Made by a program: the position numbers and the translations under genes
The notes under the pieces: generated by a model
Told to the model about the DNA's origin: nothing
The model's input: only the letters and a program-made list of their open reading frames with translations
Database searches by the model: none
Assembly (NCBI GenBank): GCA_039931435.1
Contig: JBDTRY010000027.1
Location: 1-27,891, forward strand
DNA from: JBDTRY01 sp039931435
Lineage (GTDB): Bacteria; Acidobacteriota; Thermoanaerobaculia; Gp7-AA8
Reading direction: 5' to 3'
Length of the DNA: 27,891 nt
Part shown: in pieces, positions 21,731 to 27,891 of the stretch
Position numbering within the stretch: the first letter of the stretch is position 1
How the letters are laid out: the number at the start of each line of letters is the position of its first letter

Positions 21731-23409
21731 TACATCTCCCAGACTACCGGCAGAATCATCGGCCGCCGGTTCATTTTTTTGCGGAAATAGCGTTTGAGCA
21801 GAGCGCGCATCGCTTCCTGCAGCGCCACACGTTCGATGAGCTCCTGGCGCGATTTTTCTGCCAGCATTGCGATGAGAAGCTCGCCTACCTCAGCAAGGAC
21901 CTCGCCGCTTTCGTCGACGTGCACGAATCCTCGCGTGATGATCTCGGGCTCCCGCAGCAGTTCTCCCGTATTCATGTTCAGGGCCACAACGACGATGACG
22001 AACCCGTCTTCGGCCAGATGCTGGCGGTCCCGTACCACGACGTCGGCCACTTCCTCGAACTGGCGATCGATGAACACTTTTCCGGTCACTACCTTTTCAG
22101 CGAGTACGCGGCCCCGTTCGCCGTCGATCTCCACCACGGAGCCGTTGGTGATGACAAAGATGCGCTCGCCGGGGATGCCCACGCTTCTGGCCAATCGTCC
22201 ATGCAGGGTCATGTGCCGAAATGTTCCATGCATGGGGATGAAAAACCTGGGGCGCGTCAGATTCATGACCAGCTTCAGTTCTTCGGCGGAGGCGTGCCCG
22301 GAAACATGGATTCCCGGTTCCTCCTCGTAGAGCACGTTGGCGCCGCTACGGAAAATCTGATCGACGAGTCTGGCTACGGCGCGCTCGTTTCCGGGAATGG
22401 TCCGGGCGGAGATGATGACGGTGTCGCCCTTTCGGAGCTGGATTGATTTGTGCTCGCCGAGAGCCATGCGCGCCAGAGCGGACGAAGGCTCACCTTGTGT
22501 GCCGGTGGTGATGATCACGGCGTCGTCCGCATCACTGTCCGTCGTACCTCGCACTTCTCTTGGTATGCGCATGTATCCGAGGCGTTCGGCGGTCTCGACG
22601 TTGTCTACCATCGAACGCCCGACGAGGTGGATGTGGCGTTTGCTGCGTCTGGCCTGATCGACGATTTGCTGGATGCGGTGAATGTGCGACGCAAAGGTGG
22701 TGATGATCAACCGGCCCGGGGCGCTGTTGAAAATTCGCTCGAACGCCGGTCCGACGGATCTTTCCGAGCCCGTAAACCCGGGCTGGGCGGCGTTGGTGGA
22801 GTCACTGACCAGGAGCAGCACTCCCGATTCACCGTAGGCCGCCAGCCGGGAAAGGTCGGCCGGCTTTCCGTCCACCGGAGTCTGGTCCAGCTTGAAGTCG
22901 CCGGTGTGAATGATCGTGCCCAGGGGCGTGGTGATGGCGAAAGCCAGAGCGTCGACGATGGAATGGGTGACCCGGATAGCTTCCACCTTGAAAGGTCCCG
23001 CCTGGACCACTTGCCGTGGCTGAATCTCCCGCAAGTCGACCTCATCGCTCATACCGAACTCTTCGAGCTTGTTGCGAACGAACCCGAGCGCCAGCGGCAT
23101 GCCGTAGACCGGAGCGTGAACCTTCTCGGCGAGAAAGGGCACGGCGCCGATGTGATCTTCATGGCCGTGCGTGAGGAAAACCGCGGCGATCTGGTCCGCT
23201 CTTTCGAAGAGCCAGGACATTTCCGGGATGACCACGTCTACGCCCAGAGTGGCGGCATCGGGAAAGATCATGCCGCAGTCGACGACGATGGCAGCCTCGC
23301 CGTACTGGTAGACCATGAGATTCATCCCGATCTCGCCAAGCCCGCCGAGAGGGATGACGCGTAACGGCGAATCGCTGCTGGCAAGCGGAGTGAGATCCTC
23401 TGCGGTCAT
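21730..23409 (-). CDS. rnj: Ribonuclease J
   Basis: The protein has 559 residues from ATG 23409, with SD GAGG 6 nt upstream. An open extension to 23652 crosses a repeat and is rejected. The metallo-beta-lactamase core shows LGGLGEIGMN (21-30) and the zinc motif THGHEDH (80-86). IIHTGDFKLD, SDSTNA and the beta-CASP motifs follow: TTFASHIHRI, GTQGEPSSALARM, then HVSGHASAEEL and PMHGTFRHM. The C-terminal domain ends RRPMILPVVWEM, a typical RNase J terminus. It is a cytoplasmic 5'-3' exo- and endoribonuclease in rRNA maturation and mRNA decay. The presence of RNase J fits lineages that rely on it, although RNase E elsewhere cannot be excluded. It is overlapped by uppP. Confidence 0.96.
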   Translation of the reverse strand: MTAEDLTPLASSDSPLRVIPLGGLGEIGMNLMVYQYGEAAIVVDCGMIFPDAATLGVDVVIPEMSWLFERADQIAAVFLTHGHEDHIGAVPFLAEKVHAPVYGMPLALGFVRNKLEEFGMSDEVDLREIQPRQVVQAGPFKVEAIRVTHSIVDALAFAITTPLGTIIHTGDFKLDQTPVDGKPADLSRLAAYGESGVLLLVSDSTNAAQPGFTGSERSVGPAFERIFNSAPGRLIITTFASHIHRIQQIVDQARRSKRHIHLVGRSMVDNVETAERLGYMRIPREVRGTTDSDADDAVIITTGTQGEPSSALARMALGEHKSIQLRKGDTVIISARTIPGNERAVARLVDQIFRSGANVLYEEEPGIHVSGHASAEELKLVMNLTRPRFFIPMHGTFRHMTLHGRLARSVGIPGERIFVITNGSVVEIDGERGRVLAEKVVTGKVFIDRQFEEVADVVVRDRQHLAEDGFVIVVVALNMNTGELLREPEIITRGFVHVDESGEVLAEVGELLIAMLAEKSRQELIERVALQEAMRALLKRYFRKKMNRRPMILPVVWEM

Positions 23410-23488
23410 GCGTGCCTCGCTCTGCCAGATGACGGTTCGGAGGCGACGTGAGGCGTTTCGTACGACGACCGGCGGGCTAAAACACACG

Positions 23489-23583
23489 TCATCCCGAAGC
23501 CGAAGGCGAGGGATCTCCGGTGAGACTCGTGCCGTCGTTGAACCAGCGGGAGATCCCTCCTCGCTCCGCTCGTTCGGGATGAC
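23489..23583. repeat. GTCATCCCGA-type inverted repeat, copy 4 (intact)
   Basis: GTCATCCCGAA (23489-23499) and TTCGGGATGAC (23573-23583) are perfect inverted termini. Just inside are GGCGAGGGATCT and AGATCCCTCCTCGC. It lies between the asnS stop and the rnj start, upstream of rnj, and could affect its leader. Confidence 0.85.
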
Positions 23584-23695
23584 ACGTTCGTTATGCTCTT
23601 GCTGCTCACATCCCTGTTCCTCGCGCGATTGCCTTCGCTCCCCCGATGGCACGCCCGATCCCGGACACCGCGCACTGATAGATCCGGTTCACCAT

Positions 23696-24979
23696 TCATG
23701 GATAAATCCGATTGAGCATGCGGGGGTAAGGAATGCATTCGCGCAGATGGTGAACGCCGCTGATCCAGGCTACGCAGCGTTCGATTCCCATGCCGAAGCC
23801 GGAATGAGGGAACGTGCCATAGCGCCGGACGTCCAGGTACCACTGAAATGCATCAACGGGCAGATCGTGCTCTTTGATCCGCTGGAGCAGAAGGTCGTAG
23901 TCGTGGATGCGCTGGGACCCGCCGATGATCTCTCCGTAACCTTCAGGGGCGAGCATATCCATCCCCAGAGCGACGTCGGGATCGTCGGGGTCAGGTTGCA
24001 TGTAGAAGGCCTTGATCGAGGTGGGATAGCGGGAAACCATCACCGGCCGATCAAATGACTCGGCCAGCGCAGTCTCCTCATCTCCCCCGAGGTCGTCTCC
24101 GAAGTTGACGGACATCCCTTTTTTCTGAAGGACGTCGATGGCCTCCCGGTAGGTGATGCGTGGAAATGGCCGGACGATGTTCTCGAGCTTCGACATGTCG
24201 CGTTCGAGCAGCTTGAGCTGCTCCTGACAACGATCGGCCGTGCGTCCAACGATGTATTCGATGAATTCTTCCGCAAGATCCTGCAGCCCGTCGAACTCGA
24301 GGAATGCCACTTCCGGTTCGATCATCCAGAATTCCATGAGATGGCGCCGGGTCTTTGACTTTTCGGCGCGGAATGTCGGGCCGAAGCAGTAGACCTTGCC
24401 GAATGCAGCCGCGGCAGGCTCGAGATATAGCTGCCCGGATTGGGAGAGATAGGCCTTCTCTCCGAAATAGTCCGTTTCGAAAAGCGTGGAGGTACCCTCG
24501 CAGGCGGCGGGAGTGAGAATTGGCGAGTCGATCAGTACGAAATCGCGGTCGTAGAAAAAATCACGACAGGCCTGTTCCAGCTCGCTTCGGATTTTCAGAA
24601 CAGCGTGCTGCTTCGACGAGCGGATCCAGAGATGTCGAATGTCCATCAGGAACGCCGTTCCGTGCTCTTTCGGCGTGATCGGATACTCCTCGGTCAGGTG
24701 GCGGACTTCGAACGTTTCCACGCCCAGCTCCACGCCTCCCGGTGCCCTCTGCTCCGCTCTGACAGTGCCGATGAGCCGAACGGTCGATTCCTGCGTGGCC
24801 TCGTCAGCCGCCTTCCAGCTCTCCTCGGGCACTTCCTTACGGGAGATGACTGCCTGCAGGTATCCGCTTCCATCACGGATGATGGGGAACTGCAGTTTGC
24901 CGGAACCCCGTTTGTTGTAGAGCCAGCCGTCTATGGTCACCGTCTCGCCGACGTGCTGGCTGAGATCTTTAATTCGCAT
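23696..24979 (-). CDS. asnS: Asparaginyl-tRNA synthetase
   Basis: The protein has 427 residues. The N-terminal OB-fold anticodon domain begins IDGWLYNKRGSGKLQFPIIRDGSG (16-39). Motif 2 reads GPTFRAEKSKTRRHLMEFWMIEPE, which separates AsnRS from AspRS. Motif 3 is GFGMGIERCVAWI near the end. The terminus IPYPRMLNRIYP is the classic AsnRS ending. The enzyme charges tRNA-Asn with asparagine in the cytoplasm, so this organism need not use the GatCAB route for Asn. SD GAGGAG lies 5 nt before ATG 24979. It heads a leftward series asnS-rnj-uppP-ftcD, although 286 nt with a repeat separate asnS from rnj. Confidence 0.96.
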   Translation of the reverse strand: MRIKDLSQHVGETVTIDGWLYNKRGSGKLQFPIIRDGSGYLQAVISRKEVPEESWKAADEATQESTVRLIGTVRAEQRAPGGVELGVETFEVRHLTEEYPITPKEHGTAFLMDIRHLWIRSSKQHAVLKIRSELEQACRDFFYDRDFVLIDSPILTPAACEGTSTLFETDYFGEKAYLSQSGQLYLEPAAAAFGKVYCFGPTFRAEKSKTRRHLMEFWMIEPEVAFLEFDGLQDLAEEFIEYIVGRTADRCQEQLKLLERDMSKLENIVRPFPRITYREAIDVLQKKGMSVNFGDDLGGDEETALAESFDRPVMVSRYPTSIKAFYMQPDPDDPDVALGMDMLAPEGYGEIIGGSQRIHDYDLLLQRIKEHDLPVDAFQWYLDVRRYGTFPHSGFGMGIERCVAWISGVHHLRECIPYPRMLNRIYP

Positions 24980-25058
24980 CGGACTCCTCGAGTAGCTGAA
25001 AAAAGGCGATTATAGCGGCTGGTGAACGGGGGTCATCCGCGAGATACGAAGCACCCTC

Positions 25059-25167
25059 GTAGGGCCGCACGGCGTGCGGCCGGCACCCTTTGCCATTCCC
25101 TGCGGTCGAATCAGTTGATGAATGCACCCTTCCCGAAGAATACCGGCCGCACGGCGTGCGGCCCTAC
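25059..25167. repeat. Paired-palindrome module E (109 bp, intact)
   Basis: The left arm is GTAGGG + GGCCGCACG-G-CGTGCGGCC + GGCACCCTTTGCC. The right arm is GAAGAATACC + GGCCGCACG-G-CGTGCGGCC + CTAC. It has exactly the length of module A, and its spacer matches the reverse complement of module A at most positions. It lies between the asnS leader and the stop of the lipid-kinase gene, all leftward. Confidence 0.88.
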
Positions 25168-25209
25168 GCTGTTGCTTCGGGATGACTTGCGCCCGGGCAG
25201 CCGCGTCGT

Positions 25210-26151
25210 TCAGACGGCAGTCGCCTGCTCCTCTTGCGGCACCTTCACCAGAACGCTCTTCGGTACCAGTGCGATTTGAAACGGCGGGGCCATTTCCACC
25301 AGCTCCCCGTCCATTCCGAAACGCAGCGTCTTATGCGAGCTTCGTACTCGCAACTCCGGCGTGCGCACGGAGTGGAAATCCTCGCCGAGCTCCATTTTTC
25401 CGCTGAGATAACGAGCCACCAGGCGGATGAGCCGGATACGCGCAATGTGTGGCAACCAGTACACGGAGAGCATTCCACCCTCCAGAGTTTCCCGCGGAGC
25501 CATCATTCCGATCCTGCCGACATCGTATGGATTGACGGAGACCATGAAAACATGCGTACGGATCGATTGGATGCGATGGGCGGTCTCCACTTCCAGTGAG
25601 ACGTGCTTGAATTTCTTCAGCGCCGAAATAATGGCGTAGCGATAGGCCGTAAACTTGCCCTTGCCCCGGAACTTCTCCCGTTCCGCCACCACCTCCGGAT
25701 AGAGCCCGAAGGAAATGTTGTTCAGGAAGTACCGATTGTTGATGCGTGCGCAATCCACCTGCGTCGTCGCGCCCGAAACAACCACATCCAGCGCCGCGGA
25801 CCAGTCCAGCGGGATCTTAAGATCCTTGGCGAAGTGGTTGAATGTGCCGATGGGCAGAACTCCGAGCACAGCTTCCGTTCCCACCAGGGACTGGATGACG
25901 TAGTTGATGGTTCCGTCGCCCCCGGCTGCTACGAAGAGCTTCTCGCCACGATCCATGCGCTCCCGAATCGACCTGGAAATGTCCAGGTCCGGAGTGATGT
26001 CCACGCAGGACAGTCCCCGACCTTCGGCAGCTGCGCAGACTCGATCTACGGTGCCGTCGTTTCCAGAACCCGAGCGCCGGTTGATATACAGCGATCCCCT
26101 GACAGTTGCCGGCAAGGCGTCCTCTCGCGGGAGAATTTTCACTTCTCGCAT
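25210..26151 (-). CDS. Diacylglycerol kinase-family lipid kinase (YegS/LCB5-like)
   Basis: The protein has 313 residues. An N-terminal ROSS-like nucleotide domain begins SLYINRRSGSGND (20-32). The catalytic-domain signature GGDGT (77-81) is followed by VIQSLVG and LPIGTFNHFAKDL (99-111). The C-terminal half has ISFGLYPEVV, a RYAIISALKKF segment and the late GMDGELVE motif where metal and substrate loops meet. Members phosphorylate diacylglycerol, sphingoid bases or phosphatidylglycerol at the membrane face. Soluble YegS-type proteins associate peripherally, and the lipid here cannot be identified. No SD precedes ATG 26151, so the start could be a few codons downstream. It is divergent from a secreted-protein gene with a 44-nt gap. 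Confidence 0.88.
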   Translation of the reverse strand: MREVKILPREDALPATVRGSLYINRRSGSGNDGTVDRVCAAAEGRGLSCVDITPDLDISRSIRERMDRGEKLFVAAGGDGTINYVIQSLVGTEAVLGVLPIGTFNHFAKDLKIPLDWSAALDVVVSGATTQVDCARINNRYFLNNISFGLYPEVVAEREKFRGKGKFTAYRYAIISALKKFKHVSLEVETAHRIQSIRTHVFMVSVNPYDVGRIGMMAPRETLEGGMLSVYWLPHIARIRLIRLVARYLSGKMELGEDFHSVRTPELRVRSSHKTLRFGMDGELVEMAPPFQIALVPKSVLVKVPQEEQATAV

Positions 26152-26195
26152 GTGTTACACGAGCGAACTCGTCTGCGTCCGAAGTGAGACCCCTG

Positions 26196-27891
26196 ATGAA
26201 AAAACTTCTTCCTGCCCTGCTCCTTCTGCAATTTTCGATCTCAGCGCTGGCGGCCGGTCCCCCGGAAGCGAAGTCGTGCACCCGATGCGTCGGCCTGGTG
26301 GCCACCGATTCCCTCCAGCTATCCGGCGAAATCCCCGTGCTCCTCCAGGCGAGATCGGACTCGCTTGGCCAGGCTGCCACGTTTCTGGCCACCCTGACCC
26401 CGGCACAACGGCTGAAAACGACCATGGCCATTACCATGGATGCGCGTAGTGGGCCCGAGGCACTCTCCGCCGTCGAAACCGACATCAAATCTCTCGTGGA
26501 ATGGGCTTCCGCGAACGGCCCATTCGCCGCCTTCGGCGTGACGATGCCGGACGCAGACCCCGCCATCGAAGCGTACGCGGTGAAACGGCTGGCGGTAACG
26601 ATGCAGGGACTGAATCTGGCCGGCAGAATCATCTACGGTCCGGCCTCCATGGACCGGCTGGCGAAGCTCTACGACACCGGCGCCCAATCGTACTTTGACC
26701 AGATCCTCGTCGAAGGAGAATTCGTGGGTCCGGCTTTCACCTGGATCGGAGAGAAGGATCCATCCAAGGGTTTGATCGCGGTCGTGAACGCCGAGCACCC
26801 GAACGCTTTCTACGACCTCGCCAATGCATTCGTCGCCGGCGCTGGCGAAGCGTTTCTCGAAGGCGCCTCCGATCCGCAGATCGCCAGCGCCCTCGGCCAT
26901 TTCAACGATGCGCTCATCGGAGATTTCGCTCCCGACAGCACTTCCGACATTCATCTGCTGGACAGGCAGGGAGCTCCCCGCGAGGGCACGCCGCTGGCGC
27001 TCGTTCGTGGCGAAGACCTGCGCACGCTGATCGTTCCCCCCGGGGATGCAACGCAATGGAGCATCGTCAGCGTGGCCGGTACGGAGCTCATCTCACCGCG
27101 ACGCGTCGACGCCTCGGGAATCAAATCAATCACGGATACTGGCCAGAAGGGTGGCCGTACTCTCGTAGGTCTTCCTCCGGTTTCGGCTCCGTACCTCATC
27201 GTCATGGATCGCCCGAAGCTCGACGAAAGCAAAGTGGCGCGAGAATCGATCGACGTCAGTACCGAGAGAGGAATCACCGTCGAAGAGATCATCCGCAACC
27301 ATCAGGCCGAACGGGCCTTTCAGGATTCCATCCAGCAACGCTGGACGGCCCGCGATGAGACCAGTCTTCGCTTCTCGATCGGCCAGGGTGCCGAGTCCGT
27401 TGAAGCCACGATCGCCGGACCGTACTTTTTCGACCCGGCCGGAGCGAGCGACTGGGTCTGGCAGGACTTCTTCATCAACGGAGTGCGCTGGAAATACGGG
27501 CGGATTCCAGAATTGCCGATCATCCAGGCTGAAAAAGTAACGCAGGTCCCGCTGGACCTGCATTTCACGAACGAATATCGCTACTACCTCGTCGGTCAGG
27601 CCAACGTGCGAGGATTCGAGACCTGGGAAGTCCGTTTCGAACCTCCCCCGAACGCTCCAGCCGACCTCCCGTTGTACCGAGGCACTGTCTGGATCGACCG
27701 AAAGAGCTGGGCGCGGGTTCGAATGTCCATGGTGCAGCTCAATCTTCACGGAGAAATCCTCTCGAATGAAGAGCGCATCGACTACGTCCCCGTGACGCGA
27801 GAGGGAGGCAAGCCTCTGCTTGCTGGTGAAGTGAAACCTCTCGATCCGAAGTCGCTGCTCTGGGTTCCTTTTCAGATCAACGCCCAGCAGG
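26196..27891 (+). CDS. Large secreted protein of unknown function (partial, C-terminus beyond window)
   Basis: The frame is open from ATG 26196 to the window end, giving the first 565 residues. A signal peptide is clear (MKKLLPALLLLQFSISALA-AG). After it comes CTRC (28-31), a possible disulfide or lipid-free CxxC. The next region reads like a TIM-barrel-style alternation (AAFGVTMPDADPAIEAYAVKRLAVTMQGLN, then RIIYGPASMDRLAKLYDTG). Later parts are beta-rich (LRFSIGQGAESVEATIAGPYFF, RYYLVGQANVRGFETWEVRFEP, YRGTVWIDRKSWARVRMSM). The last of these loosely recalls LolA/LppX-type lipoprotein-sorting folds, which is a hint only. I do not recognise the family. It is probably periplasmic or outer-membrane-associated. 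Only a weak GTGAG precedes the ATG. The divergent neighbour is the lipid kinase. Confidence 0.75.
   Translation, partial: MKKLLPALLLLQFSISALAAGPPEAKSCTRCVGLVATDSLQLSGEIPVLLQARSDSLGQAATFLATLTPAQRLKTTMAITMDARSGPEALSAVETDIKSLVEWASANGPFAAFGVTMPDADPAIEAYAVKRLAVTMQGLNLAGRIIYGPASMDRLAKLYDTGAQSYFDQILVEGEFVGPAFTWIGEKDPSKGLIAVVNAEHPNAFYDLANAFVAGAGEAFLEGASDPQIASALGHFNDALIGDFAPDSTSDIHLLDRQGAPREGTPLALVRGEDLRTLIVPPGDATQWSIVSVAGTELISPRRVDASGIKSITDTGQKGGRTLVGLPPVSAPYLIVMDRPKLDESKVARESIDVSTERGITVEEIIRNHQAERAFQDSIQQRWTARDETSLRFSIGQGAESVEATIAGPYFFDPAGASDWVWQDFFINGVRWKYGRIPELPIIQAEKVTQVPLDLHFTNEYRYYLVGQANVRGFETWEVRFEPPPNAPADLPLYRGTVWIDRKSWARVRMSMVQLNLHGEILSNEERIDYVPVTREGGKPLLAGEVKPLDPKSLLWVPFQINAQQ

Noticed and set aside
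22450..23364. A 304-codon plus-strand frame opposite RNase J
   Set aside because: RNase J motifs are complete on the other strand; no independent domain is visible here.
23410..23652. 81-codon extension upstream of RNase J
   Set aside because: It crosses the inverted repeat at 23489-23583 and is unlike any RNase J N-terminus; the ATG at 23409 has an SD.
765..25167. CRISPR array
   Set aside because: The repeats are widely dispersed, paired in inverted orientation and have no regular short spacers; no cas gene is present.

Overview
The window is high-GC bacterial chromosome, with compact genes on both strands, Shine-Dalgarno sites before many starts, and some GTG starts. The gene set is mostly housekeeping: AsnRS, RNase J, UppP, HPRT, a CCA-adding-type nucleotidyltransferase, a phosphohexomutase and tRNA-Ala. 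Several secreted proteins of unknown function are added. The style (RNase J, M20 exoproteins, many interspersed palindromic repeats) would fit Acidobacteriota or a neighbouring phylum. That placement is an inference from gene content; no rRNA is present.

Layout. 1-487 (-): 5' part of a succinate dehydrogenase-type membrane anchor running off the left edge. 1092-3915 (+): secreted M20 peptidase-like protein and a pirin, separated by repeats and a duplicated copy of the pirin leader. 3931-5106 (-): FAD monooxygenase. 5107-6031: decayed zone with a repeat abutting a beheaded PaaI-type thioesterase. 6032-8061 (+): two overlapping, paralogous secreted proteins with an HExxH motif. 8079-11410 (-): TPM-domain protein, a TIGR02588/TIGR02587 pair and a 3D-domain protein. 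11626-11702 (-): tRNA-Ala(CGC) with a recognisable promoter. 11866-12115: palindrome cluster. 12140-13843 (-): response regulator with a degenerate GGDEF and an EAL domain, divergent from phosphohexomutase (14026-15423, +). 15614-19305 (-): CCA-type nucleotidyltransferase, FAH-family hydrolase and an unknown 508-residue protein, divergent from hpt (19343-19861, +). 19904-24979 (-): ftcD, uppP, rnj and asnS. 25210-26151 (-): lipid-kinase-like protein, divergent from a large secreted protein that runs off the right edge.

The most distinctive feature is repeat structure rather than one gene cluster. Six copies of a paired-palindrome module (about 90 or 109 bp) lie only between genes. Each half is a 19-nt hairpin-like palindrome, and one sequence variant changes both sides of the stem together. 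A second repeat family with GTCATCCCGA-type ends occurs four times. No transposase, CRISPR array or phage gene is visible. The strongest candidates for undescribed biology are the tandem HExxH paralogs and the paired-palindrome modules. The M20 protein with two substituted metal-ligand positions is also worth attention.
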